NCBI RefSeq assembly: GCF_029623755.1
Contig: NZ_CP121106.1
Location: forward strand, 3,042,352-3,106,351
Source of the DNA: Altererythrobacter sp. CAU 1644
GTDB taxonomy: Bacteria > Pseudomonadota > Alphaproteobacteria > Sphingomonadales > Sphingomonadaceae
DNA length: 64,000 bases
Direction: 5' to 3'
Position numbers and translations under genes: made by a program. Shown piece after piece: positions 8,656 to 17,775 of this stretch. Below the pieces are notes generated by a model. The model searched no databases. It worked only from the letters and a program-made list of their open reading frames with translations, and was not told the DNA's origin. Position 1 is the stretch's first letter; each line of letters begins with the position of its first letter.

Positions 8656-9185
8656 CAGGCCAACTCCTCCAAAGCGCAGTCAAAAGCAGAGTTCGCTGCC
8701 TCGTCAAAGCACACGAACGCAATGCGACTGAATTGAGACGGATTGCGCCACACAAATTCCGCCGTTGTATGCGCTGCAGTCTTGGCTGCCTTTTCAAGCG
8801 GATAGCCGAAACGGCCGGTAGAGATAGCTGGGAATGCGACCGAACACGCTTTCTTCTCAAGCGCACAGCAAAGGGAATTCTCGTAGCACTGGGTCAATTG
8901 AGACGACTCGCCCTTCTCCCCGCCACGCCAAACCGGACCGACCGTGTGGATGATCCATTCAGCCTTCAAATTATATCCTTTGGTGACCTTGGCTTGGCCA
9001 GTCTTGCATCCGCCGAGCAATCGACACTCATGAACAAGTTCGGGTCCGGCGGCTCGGTGAATGGCTCCATCCACCCCGCCCCCACCCAGCAGTGAACTGT
9101 TGGCAGCATTGACGATGGCGTCGAACTCCATCGTGACAATATTGCCCTTCACAGCCTCAAGAAAAGTGTCGCAAATCAATCGCAA
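8655..9185 (-). CDS. Macrodomain protein (ADP-ribose-binding, YmdB-like)
   Basis: About 176 residues forming one macrodomain. DAIVNAANSSLLGGGGVDGA and the following IHRAAG form the ADP-ribose-binding core. FPAISTGRFGYP is the second substrate loop. Family members hydrolyse O-acetyl-ADP-ribose or remove ADP-ribose from proteins. No ATG precedes the core; the frame opens with TTG at 9185 (or TTG 9179), one base after the stop of the dehydrogenase gene, and its own stop overlaps the nspC start. It is thus embedded in the spermidine operon. Its bases are visibly less GC-rich than its neighbours, hinting at insertion by transfer. Biochemical role here unknown. Confidence 0.88.
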   Translation of the reverse strand: MRLICDTFLEAVKGNIVTMEFDAIVNAANSSLLGGGGVDGAIHRAAGPELVHECRLLGGCKTGQAKVTKGYNLKAEWIIHTVGPVWRGGEKGESSQLTQCYENSLCCALEKKACSVAFPAISTGRFGYPLEKAAKTAAHTTAEFVWRNPSQFSRIAFVCFDEAANSAFDCALEELA

Positions 9186-9186
9186 A

Positions 9187-10398
9187 TTAGAATTCCACCG
9201 GTCCGCCGAGTTCCTTCACCTGCCACGGCAGGCCATGTTCGTTGAGCATGTCCATGAAGGGATCGGGGTCCATTTCTTCCATGTTGAAGACCCCGTCGCC
9301 CGACCACTTGCCGGTGACCATCATGGCAGAACCGATCATGGCGGGCACGCCGGTGGTGTAGCTGACCGCCTGGTTGCCAGTTTCCTCGTACGCGGCCTCA
9401 TGCGAACAGATGTTGTTGATGTAGAAGGTCTTCTCGCCCGAACCGTCGATCGCTTCGCCCGTCGCGATCACGCCTATGTTGGTGTTGCCCTTGGTCGTCT
9501 CGCCCAGCGTTTCGGGCTTGGGCAGCACGGCAGCGAGGAACTGCAGCGGGATGATTTCCTTGCCCTTGTACTTGATCGGGTCGATCCGCGTCATGCCGAC
9601 GTTCTGCAGCACGGTGAGGTGCTTGATGTACTCATCGCCGAATGTCATCCAGAAGCGCGCGCGCTCCATCTCCGGATTGAACTTGGCGAGGCTTTCGAGC
9701 TCCTCGTGGTACATCATGTACATGTTCTTGGGGCCCACACCCTCGAAGTCGAACTCGACCTTCTTCGCCATCGCCGGAGTCTCGACGAACTCGCCGTTCT
9801 CCCAGTGACGCGCGGGCGCGGTGACTTCGCGGATGTTGATTTCGGGGTTGAAATTGGTGGCAAAAGCCTGGCCATGATCCCCGCCGTTACAGTCGAGTAT
9901 GTCGAGCGTCCGGATGGTCTTCAGCTTGTGCTTCTTCAGCCACATGGTGAAGACGCTTGTCACGCCCGGGTCGAAGCCCGAACCCAGCAGCGCCATCAAT
10001 CCTGCCTCCTTGAAGCGGTCGTGATAGGCCCACTGCCAGTGATATTCGAACTTGGCCTCGTCCTTGGGCTCGTAGTTCGCAGTATCGAGGTAATCGACGC
10101 CTGTTTCGAGGCAGGCATCCATGATCGGCAGGTCCTGATACGGCAGCGCGAGGTTCACCACGAGGCTCGGCTGAACCTTGCGGATCAAATTGACCATCGC
10201 CGGGACTTCCTCGGCGTCGATCTCGTAGGTCGAAACATCGACACCCGTGCGCTCTTTCACCGAAGCTGCGATGGCATCGCACTTGCTCTTCGTGCGGCTG
10301 GCGAGGTGGATGTCGGTGAAGATATCCTTGTTCATCGCCATCTTGTGGACGCACACCGAGCTGACACCGCCGGCACCGATAACGAGGACTGTCGACAT
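9187..10398 (-). CDS. Carboxynorspermidine dehydrogenase (saccharopine dehydrogenase family)
   Basis: A 403-residue NAD(P)-dependent reductase predicted to condense aspartate semialdehyde with putrescine (or diaminopropane) to give carboxyspermidine. The Rossmann motif VIGAGGVSSV begins at residue 5; the saccharopine-dehydrogenase-like core includes DTANYEPKDEAKFEYHWQ and GSGFDPGVTSVF. The ATG at 10398 has GAAAGG nine to ten bases upstream and starts immediately before the Rossmann strand; a longer frame to 10473 has no motif support. First gene of the minus-strand operon: dehydrogenase, macrodomain protein, nspC. Assignment is strengthened by adjacency to nspC. Confidence 0.9.
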   Translation of the reverse strand: MSTVLVIGAGGVSSVCVHKMAMNKDIFTDIHLASRTKSKCDAIAASVKERTGVDVSTYEIDAEEVPAMVNLIRKVQPSLVVNLALPYQDLPIMDACLETGVDYLDTANYEPKDEAKFEYHWQWAYHDRFKEAGLMALLGSGFDPGVTSVFTMWLKKHKLKTIRTLDILDCNGGDHGQAFATNFNPEINIREVTAPARHWENGEFVETPAMAKKVEFDFEGVGPKNMYMMYHEELESLAKFNPEMERARFWMTFGDEYIKHLTVLQNVGMTRIDPIKYKGKEIIPLQFLAAVLPKPETLGETTKGNTNIGVIATGEAIDGSGEKTFYINNICSHEAAYEETGNQAVSYTTGVPAMIGSAMMVTGKWSGDGVFNMEEMDPDPFMDMLNEHGLPWQVKELGGPVEF

Positions 10399-10590
10399 GT
10401 GGGGTAACCTTTCAATTTCGAATCTTGCGCGCGCTCTAGTCGAACGCGGCCACCACGTAAATCGATCCGGCATTTCCTACGATCGGGCCGCGATATACCT
10501 TTGCAGCATGGACAGAAGCCCCATCGAGATTGCGGATGATTCCAGCGACAGGACTGTGTTCCATGTGTTCCATCGCGTAGGATTCCCCGC

Positions 10591-11550
10591 ATGACTCAAG
10601 CGAAGCAAAATCCGACCCAGGAAGGCGTGATCGAAGCCGCCAGAAAGATCGCGGCCATCCTCCCGGCCACTCCGCTCCTGCCGGTCGAAATCGACGGAGT
10701 GACGGTTCACGTCAAAGCGGAGAATCTCCAGCCAATCGGCGCCTTCAAGATCCGCGGCGCGTGGCACCGGCTGTCAGCACTGGAAGAGGCCGAGCGATCG
10801 GGCGGCGTCGTGGCCGTTTCGTCCGGCAACCATGCGCAAGGCGTGGCCTGGGCGGCAAAGCGGCTCGGCATGTCAGCAACCATCGTCATGCCGCACGACG
10901 CCCCGCAAGTGAAGCTCGATGCGACCCGCGCATTGGGGGCCGAGATCGTCCTCTATCAGCGCCCGCATGAAGACCGCGACGAGGTGGCGGCGCGCATCAT
11001 TGCCGAGCGCGGAGGTACGCTGGTCCATGCCTTCGGCGATCCCTGGGTGATTGAGGGCCAGGGGAGCGCCGGGCTCGAGATTGTCGAACAACTGGGCCGC
11101 GCACCATCGTGCATCCTCGCCTGTTGTGGCGGCGGGGGCCTCGCCGCGGGGCTCGCCCTCGCCTGCCCCGAAAGCGCGATCCATCTCGTCGAACCCGAGG
11201 GTTGGGACCAGGTCGGACAAAGCCTGCGCGCAGGCAGGATCGTGCGGCAGCACGCAGATCCGCCGAAAACGATCTGCGATGCATTGCAGCCCATCGCGAC
11301 TAAGCAGGTGAACCTCGACACGCTACTGGACCGCGCTGAGCCGGGAGTGACGGTGACCGATGAGGAGGTAAGGACCGCCCAGCGTTTCGCCTTTTCGCGG
11401 CTTCACCTCGTGGTCGAACCGGGCGGCGCTGCAGCGCTCGCGGCGGCCTTATCCGGCAAGGTGCCGCTCGACGAGGGAACCGTGATCATGCTGACAGGCG
11501 GCAATGTCGATCCGGCCAGCTACGCGGAGACGATCTCCACAGGAAGCTAG
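10591..11550 (+). CDS. Threonine/serine dehydratase (PLP fold II)
   Basis: A 319-residue fold-II PLP enzyme. K53 in GAFKIRGA is the Schiff-base lysine, SSGNHAQGVA binds the substrate carboxylate and CCGGGGLAAG is the phosphate-binding glycine loop. There is no C-terminal ACT-like domain, so it resembles catabolic threonine dehydratase or serine racemase rather than feedback-regulated biosynthetic IlvA. Likely reaction: deamination of Thr/Ser to 2-oxobutyrate/pyruvate. It diverges from the spermidine operon and is followed by unrelated MAPEG genes, so context adds little. Confidence 0.88.
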   Translation: MTQAKQNPTQEGVIEAARKIAAILPATPLLPVEIDGVTVHVKAENLQPIGAFKIRGAWHRLSALEEAERSGGVVAVSSGNHAQGVAWAAKRLGMSATIVMPHDAPQVKLDATRALGAEIVLYQRPHEDRDEVAARIIAERGGTLVHAFGDPWVIEGQGSAGLEIVEQLGRAPSCILACCGGGGLAAGLALACPESAIHLVEPEGWDQVGQSLRAGRIVRQHADPPKTICDALQPIATKQVNLDTLLDRAEPGVTVTDEEVRTAQRFAFSRLHLVVEPGGAAALAAALSGKVPLDEGTVIMLTGGNVDPASYAETISTGS

Positions 11551-11611
11551 GTTGCATTTGACAATCGATCCATGCCGCAGCAGTCTCGCCGCCAGATAAG
11601 GGAGGGATACA

Positions 11612-12058
11612 ATGCAAGCTCAAATGTTGGCCCCCGCTGCGGTGCTTATCGCCTGGTCGCTGGTGATGTTGTTCATGATTCCGATCACGCGCTTTCCGGC
11701 GCTGGCCAAGCTCGGGATCAATGTCTCGAATGCAGAGCGCGGCGTGCGGGGCCAGGATTCGGAAGACAAGCTCCCGCCCTCGGTGAACTGGAAGTCGCAC
11801 AATTACACCCACCTGATGGAACAGCCGACGATATTCTATCCGGCGGTCGTCATCATCGCGTTGATGGGCGCCGGTGCGGGCGATGTGCTGGCGGCATGGA
11901 TCTATGTCGGGCTGCGCGTCATCCACTCGCTGTGGCAGGCTTTCGTCAACATCGTGGCGGTCCGTTTCGCGCTGTTCCTGGCCATGACTGTGGCCTTGCT
12001 TTTCCTTGCTTATCGCGCGGTTTCGCTCACTCTCTTCGCTGACCCGGGAGTTGCCTGA
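11612..12058 (+). CDS. MAPEG-family membrane protein (copy 1)
   Basis: A 148-residue integral membrane protein with about four hydrophobic segments. The core phrase NYTHLMEQPTIFYPAVVI and AAWIYVGLRVIHSLWQ are hallmarks of MAPEG proteins (membrane-associated, eicosanoid and glutathione metabolism). The ATG has GGGAGGG seven bases upstream. Its stop overlaps the next ATG (TGATG), and the next protein is a paralogue of the same length. Bacterial members may have glutathione transferase or peroxidase activity; the substrate is unknown. Confidence 0.88.
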   Translation: MQAQMLAPAAVLIAWSLVMLFMIPITRFPALAKLGINVSNAERGVRGQDSEDKLPPSVNWKSHNYTHLMEQPTIFYPAVVIIALMGAGAGDVLAAWIYVGLRVIHSLWQAFVNIVAVRFALFLAMTVALLFLAYRAVSLTLFADPGVA

Positions 12059-12504
12059 TGATCGGTATGGCCATCCTTCAGCCGGTCGTCGCATTGACGA
12101 TCTGGACCATGATCATGTGGGCGTGGATGTATGCCACGCGCATTCCGGCGATGAGCAAATCGCCGAATATCGAGGCACCTTCGAAGCTCGTTGGTGGGAC
12201 GGGCAAAGATCTGGATGCGGTTCTGCCGCCACAGGTTCAATGGAAAGCGCATAATTACAACCACTTGCATGAACAACCGACGATCTTCTACGCGGTGGCG
12301 ATCGTGCTCGCGATCATCGGCCAGGGCGACGGGATGAATGCCTTGCTTGCGTGGATCTATGTCGGCTTGCGGGTGGTTCACTCGCTGGTTCAGGTCACCG
12401 CGAACAAGGTGATGGTGCGGTTTGTGCTGTTTTTCCTGTCGGGCCTGGTGCTGGTCGCACTGATCTTCCACGCGACGATCAGCGTGTTCGACATTCACAT
12501 CTAG
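12058..12504 (+). CDS. MAPEG-family membrane protein (copy 2)
   Basis: A 148-residue paralogue of the preceding gene, sharing NYNHLHEQPTIFYAVAIV and AWIYVGLRVVHSLVQ at the same positions. It begins on the overlapping TGATG of copy 1, so both are made from one message, perhaps as a hetero-oligomer (MAPEG proteins are usually trimers). Together they look like an old tandem duplication. The gene ends just before a strong hairpin. Confidence 0.88.
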   Translation: MIGMAILQPVVALTIWTMIMWAWMYATRIPAMSKSPNIEAPSKLVGGTGKDLDAVLPPQVQWKAHNYNHLHEQPTIFYAVAIVLAIIGQGDGMNALLAWIYVGLRVVHSLVQVTANKVMVRFVLFFLSGLVLVALIFHATISVFDIHI

Positions 12505-12511
12505 GGCGAAT

Positions 12512-12537
12512 GCTGCTCCCGCTTCGGCGGGGGCAGC
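12512..12537. terminator. Hairpin with UUCG loop between convergent genes
   Basis: An 11-bp stem (12512-12522 with 12527-12537, one G-U pair) closes a c(TTCG)g tetraloop between the MAPEG pair and trxB, which converge here. No T-run follows, but position and stability fit a bidirectional terminator or 3'-end stabiliser. Confidence 0.6.
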
Positions 12538-12540
12538 CGC

Positions 12541-13515
12541 CTATTCGGCGGCCTCGGTCGCCTGCTCTTTCGCAAAGTCCATCGTGGCGAGGAATTTTTC
12601 CGCGTCGAGCGCTGCCATGCAACCCATCCCGGCGGCAGTCACCGCCTGGCGATACGTGTGGTCAGTGACGTCACCGGCTGCGAACACACCCGGTTTCACG
12701 GTCTTGGGCGTGCCCGGCTCCGTCAAGAGGTATCCGCCGTCGTCCATCGGTAGCTTGCCCTTGAACAGTTCGGTCGACGGGGCATGCCCGATCGCGACGA
12801 AGGCGCCGTCCACTTCGAAGGTCGATTCCTCGCCGGTCTGCGTGTCCTTGAGCACGAGATGCCCGAGCTTGCCGTTCTCGTCCGCGACGAAGCGCTCAAC
12901 CGTCTTGTTCCACAGCGTCGAAATCTTGTCCGACTTGAACAGTCGTTCCTGCAGGATCTTTTCGGAACGCAATTCGTCACGGCGATGGATCAGCGTCACA
13001 TCGTCCGAATGATTGGTCAGGTAAAGCGCTTCCTCGACCGCGGTATTGCCGCCGCCGATCACTGCGACCTTCTTGCCACGATAAAAGAAGCCGTCGCAGG
13101 TCGCGCAGGCCGATACGCCCTTGCCGCCCAGCTCCTGCTCGCCCGGAACGCCCAGCCATTTGGCCTGCGCGCCGGTGCAAATGATCAGCGTATCGCCAAT
13201 ATATTCGTCGCCACTGTCGCCGACTGCCCGATACGGAGGGCCATTTTCGAGATCGACCTCGACGATCGTATCCCACATCATCCGCGTGCCGACGTGCTCA
13301 GCCTGCTTCTGCATCTGATCCATCAACCACGGACCCTGCACGACGTCGGCGAAACCGGGGTAGTTCTCGACATCGGTGGTGATGGTCAGCTGGCCGCCCG
13401 GCTGGAGGCCTTGCACCACGATCGGCTCCATCATCGCACGCGCTCCATAGATCGCGGCCGAATAACCGGCCGGGCCGGAGCCGATGATGAGCATCTTGGT
13501 GCGGTGGGTAGCCAT
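12541..13515 (-). CDS. trxB: Thioredoxin-disulfide reductase
   Basis: A 324-residue FAD/NADPH flavoenzyme that reduces thioredoxin in the cytoplasm. FAD motif GSGPAGYSAA is near residues 12-21, the redox-active CATC is at 137-140, the NADPH motif GGGNTAVEEA is near 156, and the C-terminal FAD segment GVFAAGDVTD near 283. Length matches the family. The start is set at the ATG at 13515 (MATHRTKM); an in-frame upstream ATG at 13569 would add 18 residues ahead of the flavin motif without support. It stands alone, transcribed toward the MAPEG genes. Confidence 0.95.
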   Translation of the reverse strand: MATHRTKMLIIGSGPAGYSAAIYGARAMMEPIVVQGLQPGGQLTITTDVENYPGFADVVQGPWLMDQMQKQAEHVGTRMMWDTIVEVDLENGPPYRAVGDSGDEYIGDTLIICTGAQAKWLGVPGEQELGGKGVSACATCDGFFYRGKKVAVIGGGNTAVEEALYLTNHSDDVTLIHRRDELRSEKILQERLFKSDKISTLWNKTVERFVADENGKLGHLVLKDTQTGEESTFEVDGAFVAIGHAPSTELFKGKLPMDDGGYLLTEPGTPKTVKPGVFAAGDVTDHTYRQAVTAAGMGCMAALDAEKFLATMDFAKEQATEAAE

Positions 13516-13579
13516 GTCGTCTTGTCTTTCGTCAGTTTTGCGCGTGTGTCGACCCAATATGGGAAGCAACGCCGCGATG

Positions 13580-14359
13580 TCACGCCACGAAGCGGTCGCG
13601 CAAGCGCTCCTTCATCGGTTCATCCACACCTAGGGCGTTCTCGACAAAGGAATCGACCGATCCGTGGTCCTTTTCGATCTCTGCCACATAGGTCGACAGA
13701 TAGTCTTCGTGCACTTCGAGCAGCGCGCGGATCGACTCCTCGTCGAGCTGGCGACCAAGCCGCGCCTCGATTCCCGGCACCGATTGAGCGCGCAAGACGC
13801 CCAGTGTGGGCGCATGATTGGTCAGCAGGAATTCTTCCATCTGGTCGTCGCGGCTCGCACCTAAAACATGGAGCAGGAGCATCGCCGCCACACCGGTGCG
13901 ATCCTTACCTGCAAAGCAATGGACGAGACTAGCCCCGTCCCGCTGATCGAGCGCCCGTAAATAGCGCCCGAACATCTCGATCATCGCCGGATTGCGCGGC
14001 ATGCGAGTGTATACCGCCACCATGCGCCGACGAGCGAACTCGGCCGTCGATGTCTCGGGGTCGACATCCATGTGCGGAGGACTTGAGGTAGTTTCTCCTT
14101 CGTAAGCAATGACATGCGCCTCGAAAGCGGGGCCACGGCGACATGGATTGTTCGTGCGTTCGCTGGCACCGCGCAGGTCGATCACCGTGCGAATATCGAG
14201 CGAGGAGATGGCAGCCAGATCCTCGTCGGTGGCAGCTACGTGCTGGCCCGAACGGAATAACAGGCCGCGCCTGATCCGCCCTCCTCCGGAAACGGTATAG
14301 CCGCCATAATCGCGGAAATTGTGAATGCCTTCGGTGGGCAGGAACTTGTCTCGAATCAT
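13580..14359 (-). CDS. Tyrosine-protein phosphatase (PTP-like, lipid/protein)
   Basis: A 259-residue cysteine phosphatase. The catalytic P-loop HCFAGKDRTG gives C148 and R154 in the CX5R motif. The N-terminal NFRDYGGY and GLLFRSGQ segments match the bacterial protein-tyrosine/serine phosphatase family (Y_phosphatase3-like), some of which hydrolyse phosphoinositides. No signal peptide. Located upstream of trxB on the same strand with a 64-base gap. Substrate unknown. Confidence 0.85.
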   Translation of the reverse strand: MIRDKFLPTEGIHNFRDYGGYTVSGGGRIRRGLLFRSGQHVAATDEDLAAISSLDIRTVIDLRGASERTNNPCRRGPAFEAHVIAYEGETTSSPPHMDVDPETSTAEFARRRMVAVYTRMPRNPAMIEMFGRYLRALDQRDGASLVHCFAGKDRTGVAAMLLLHVLGASRDDQMEEFLLTNHAPTLGVLRAQSVPGIEARLGRQLDEESIRALLEVHEDYLSTYVAEIEKDHGSVDSFVENALGVDEPMKERLRDRFVA

Positions 14360-14502
14360 CGCGCGCGACCGTGGCAGTGCATCACGCCCCGCTCAACCCG
14401 CTTGGGCGATCGCGTAGGGGGAACTGCGTAAGCGCGTGCCAACCTCGCCTTGCCAGTCAAGAGCTATGACGCTGGAATACAGGAGGAAATCGGGGAGCCA
14501 TC

Positions 14503-14961
14503 GTGTCCAACATCCTTATCGCCGACGACGACGAACTCGTAGCATCTCTAGCCAGCGAGGCGCTGATCGGTGCCGGCCATGCCTGCGGCTGGGTAACCGA
14601 TGGCGAGAAAGCGCTCCAGACGATCGAATGGCGACGGCCAGACCTCTTGCTGCTCGATCAGGAAATGCCGGTCATGTCCGGTGCGACCCTGCTGCGAAAG
14701 CTCCGCACCTCGGAGCAGCATTACGACCTGCCGGTGATCATGTTCACGGCGATGTCGGGCGTTCGCGACGAAGAACAGGCACTTTACAACGGGGCACAAG
14801 AATACATCCGCAAGCCTTTCACCCCTGACTTGTTGGTTCGCGTGGTCGAGCGTGTCCTGTTTGCCCGGTCGTTACGGCCTCGGCATGAAGATCTAATGAG
14901 CAAGCTGGAACAAAGCGCCGGCATCTGGCGCGATCCGGAGGCGACGCGACGCTTCGTCTAG
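14503..14961 (+). CDS. Single-domain response regulator (REC)
   Basis: A 152-residue receiver domain without an output domain. The acidic cluster DDD is at residues 8-10, the phospho-acceptor is D52 (LLLLDQEMP), and the switch Thr (MFTAM) and Lys (YIRKPF) are present. It starts with GTG at 14503. A short C-terminal extension of about 30 residues follows the REC fold. No histidine kinase is nearby, so its partner is unknown. Its stop codon overlaps that of the convergent acyl-CoA dehydrogenase gene. Confidence 0.85.
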   Translation: MSNILIADDDELVASLASEALIGAGHACGWVTDGEKALQTIEWRRPDLLLLDQEMPVMSGATLLRKLRTSEQHYDLPVIMFTAMSGVRDEEQALYNGAQEYIRKPFTPDLLVRVVERVLFARSLRPRHEDLMSKLEQSAGIWRDPEATRRFV

Positions 14962-15722
14962 CTGGATTGGGGATCGGAACGGCGCGTGACCTGATCCCAC
15001 AGGCCGGCGCCACCCCAAGACAGCGTTTGTCGTCCGATCCGCATGCTCCAGTAAGCGTCGTTGCCCCCCTCGCTCCGCCAACGCATCATCGCCCGGGTCA
15101 GTTCGTGCAACGGATAGTCCTGCGTGAACCCGATTGCCCCATGCACCTGATGGGCCAGCGCGCATCCCAGCTTGATGGCGGCATTCGCGCGAAGCTTGGC
15201 GCAAGCGATTTCGAACTCTGCATCGCCCCGATCGAGTGCGGCAGCGGCACCCTGTGCCGCGCAATTGACTGCCGCCGCCTCGCTCGCAAGCAGGGCGATG
15301 CTCTGCTGGACCGCCTGGAACTTCGATAGCGGGCGACCGAATTGGACCCGCTCGCCGCAATAGTCGATTGACAGCTTGAGCGCACCGTCGAGCGCACCGG
15401 CCGTCTGACAGGTGCGCAGGAATGCGAGGATAGACAGCTGCTCATCGCCTTCCAGCCGCCAGCCGGCCATCTCTCCACCGGATTGGCGTCCGGCGACCAC
15501 ATGCTCCCCTAAGGGAGCATCAAGTGCATGAAAGCCCGCGAGCCGCATCACCGCAGCCAGATCGCCCCAATCACCGCCGAATCCGCCTTCCCCTTCGGAT
15601 ACAAACAGCAACGCAAAGCCAGCGTCTTCGAGGCGTGGGCGTATTTCTTCGAACGACCGCCCGCGCAACTCGGCAAACAGGCCATCGGCCATCTCGATCA
15701 GGGCATCACGATTTTCGCTCAT
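14958..15722 (-). CDS. Acyl-CoA dehydrogenase, short partner subunit
   Basis: A 254-residue protein shorter than a complete acyl-CoA dehydrogenase (about 380). It retains mainly the C-terminal helical half (YCGERVQFGRPLSKFQAVQQ, QVHGAIGFTQDYPLHEL) and a reduced N-terminus. Its start overlaps the stop of the full-length enzyme gene by four bases. Such long/short pairs often form heteromeric dehydrogenases of the FadE/ChsE type acting on steroid or other bulky CoA esters; that role is inferred from architecture only. Confidence 0.82.
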   Translation of the reverse strand: MSENRDALIEMADGLFAELRGRSFEEIRPRLEDAGFALLFVSEGEGGFGGDWGDLAAVMRLAGFHALDAPLGEHVVAGRQSGGEMAGWRLEGDEQLSILAFLRTCQTAGALDGALKLSIDYCGERVQFGRPLSKFQAVQQSIALLASEAAAVNCAAQGAAAALDRGDAEFEIACAKLRANAAIKLGCALAHQVHGAIGFTQDYPLHELTRAMMRWRSEGGNDAYWSMRIGRQTLSWGGAGLWDQVTRRSDPQSS

Positions 15723-16858
15723 CTCAGGCCCAGCCCCCGTGCGATGATACCCCGCAGGATTTCGCGGGTTCCGCCGCGGAGCGAGAAGCTCGGCGAGACC
15801 GCCAGCAGCATGGACAACAAGCGCGCAAGAACACTCTCATCGGTCAGCTGCACATCGACGACTGCCTGCACCGCAACCGGCAATTCCTGTTCGAACGTGT
15901 TGCCGAGATCCTTGACGATCGACGCCTCGACCATCGGGTCGTGACCTGCCGCGAGCTTGGCCGCGACCGACATCGACATCTGCCGCAGGGTCCACAGGTC
16001 GGACACGAGCTTGCCAATGGTCGCGACGACTTCAGGCGATGCATCGGTTCCGGCGGTCTCGATCAATTCGACCAACAGGGCATGGCTCGAAAGGTAACGT
16101 TCCGGCCCCGAGCGCTCGAGCGCCAGTTCGGCGGTGGCCTGCTTCCACCCTTCGCCTTCAGCTCCGATCAGCGCTCCGTGCGGAACCAGCACATCTTCGA
16201 AGAAGACCTCGTTGAAGTGATGCGTCCCGAACATATCGACGATCGGGCGGATCGTGATCCCCGGCGTGTCGAGATCGATCAGGAATTGGCTGAGGCCTTG
16301 CTGTCGCTCGCTTCCCGCTTCGCTGCGAACCAGCGCCAGCATGACGTGGCTGACATGCGCACCAGAGGTCCACACCTTCTGGCCATTGATGAGCCAGCCA
16401 TCGTCCGTCCGTCGTGCGTTCGTGCGAACCGAAGCTAGGTCGGAACCCGAATTGGGCTCGCTCAACCCGATGCATGCGTAGAGCTCTCCCCTGGCCATGC
16501 CGGGCAGGTACTTGCGGCGCTGCTCCTCGGTTCCATAACGCAGGATCAGCGGCCCGGTTTGGCGATCCGCGATCCAGTGCGCCCCGACTGGCGCTCCCGC
16601 AGCGAGCAGTTCCTCCAGCACGATATAGCGCTCGAGCGGGTCGCGCTCATGCCCGCCATATTCCTTGGGCCACAACATGCCGACATAGCCGGCAGCTGCC
16701 AGCTTCCGAGAGAAATCGGGATCGAGGCTGAGCCAACTGTTTGCCCGACACACCGGGTCATCTGTCGGCTGGTTCGCGGCAAGAAACCCGCGAACATCGC
16801 GCCTTATCGCCTGCGCATTGGGCGGCGCTTCGAAGGGATGGACGGCAAATGTCTGCAC
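15719..16858 (-). CDS. Acyl-CoA dehydrogenase, full-length subunit
   Basis: A roughly 380-residue FAD-dependent acyl-CoA dehydrogenase. CIGLSEPNSGSDLAS is the flavin-binding region, followed by NGQKVWTSGAH, and RGGTREILRGIIARGLG is at the C-terminus. No ATG begins the frame: GTG 16858 gives MQTFAVHPFEAP and fits the family; GTG 16900 adds 14 residues. Neither has a clear ribosome site. It is cotranscribed with the short partner (ATGA-type overlap). The pair probably acts as a heterocomplex; substrate unknown. Confidence 0.85.
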   Translation of the reverse strand: MQTFAVHPFEAPPNAQAIRRDVRGFLAANQPTDDPVCRANSWLSLDPDFSRKLAAAGYVGMLWPKEYGGHERDPLERYIVLEELLAAGAPVGAHWIADRQTGPLILRYGTEEQRRKYLPGMARGELYACIGLSEPNSGSDLASVRTNARRTDDGWLINGQKVWTSGAHVSHVMLALVRSEAGSERQQGLSQFLIDLDTPGITIRPIVDMFGTHHFNEVFFEDVLVPHGALIGAEGEGWKQATAELALERSGPERYLSSHALLVELIETAGTDASPEVVATIGKLVSDLWTLRQMSMSVAAKLAAGHDPMVEASIVKDLGNTFEQELPVAVQAVVDVQLTDESVLARLLSMLLAVSPSFSLRGGTREILRGIIARGLGLR

Positions 16859-17016
16859 GGTTGCGGTGATGCGGCAAGCCTTGATCGGAGGCAAGAGCAC
16901 CTAGAGCTTGGGGCTGCATCCCTCACCTGCTAATTCCGACAGCCCGGCGTTCCTGACGACGGATGGCAACCTTGCGTGCCAACTATCAAGCGAAGGCGCT
17001 TACTCCCTGCGTGTGA

Positions 17017-17556
17017 CTAGCGTTCGTTGCGCTTCTCCAACTCGGCCAGGTCGTCCGGGGTGTTGATGTTCTGCGGCGCCTGCTCCAGTTGCACTGAGCG
17101 CGCGCCGATGGCTTCGGCGAATGCCCGCATCGAATGGCGACCGTCGCCTGTTAGGATTTCTTCAATTGTTGCCACAGCCGATACCGGCCAATTCCCGATG
17201 ACCGGTTGGCTCGCAATATACGCCGGAGCAGGAGACAGTCGCTGTAGCAGGTCGTTTGGCAATCCGACGCTGTCGACCCCGCAGGAAAGCACGGTTGCGC
17301 GGCCTTTTGCGTCCGCATGCCGGAGCCCCGCGGCGATACCGCCAAGCGGGCCCATCCCTGCCCGCGGCCAGTCACGAAGCACTTCGACAGGTGCAACGTT
17401 GCGGCCGACCACGACCACCTCGTCGCACAATCCAGCCAAATGCGAGATCGCGCGCTCCAACAACGTCTGCCCGTCGAGTTGCGCGACCGCCTTATCGCTG
17501 CCGAAACGAGTGGATTGCCCTCCGGCCAGTACCAGTCCCAGCACTCCTCCACTCAT
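17017..17556 (-). CDS. mobA: Molybdenum cofactor guanylyltransferase
   Basis: A 179-residue nucleotidyltransferase that adds GMP to molybdopterin to make MGD cofactor. The N-terminus LGLVLAGGQSTRFGSDKA is the GTP-binding signature, followed by GPLGGIAAGL. The ATG at 17556 begins directly before this motif; the longer frame to 17664 has no support. Context: a bis-MGD formate dehydrogenase is encoded about 3.5 kb away, which would need this product. Confidence 0.92.
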   Translation of the reverse strand: MSGGVLGLVLAGGQSTRFGSDKAVAQLDGQTLLERAISHLAGLCDEVVVVGRNVAPVEVLRDWPRAGMGPLGGIAAGLRHADAKGRATVLSCGVDSVGLPNDLLQRLSPAPAYIASQPVIGNWPVSAVATIEEILTGDGRHSMRAFAEAIGARSVQLEQAPQNINTPDDLAELEKRNER

Positions 17557-17775
17557 GGACGAATTCCTAGCGGATTGCACAAGCGAAGTGTTGTGCGGTT
17601 CAAAAGGGAGTGAGCAGCAATATCCATGGGCGAGACCGCTAGCATAGCTCGCTGCGCCGCGCATCGGTATCCGACATCGAGAACGCTAACACGCTCAGAC
17701 ATTTGGGATGTTCTCTTGAATATTAGCCGCTCTCCAGTAGAGCAGCGCCATCCAAGATTGTGACGGAGCACGAAT

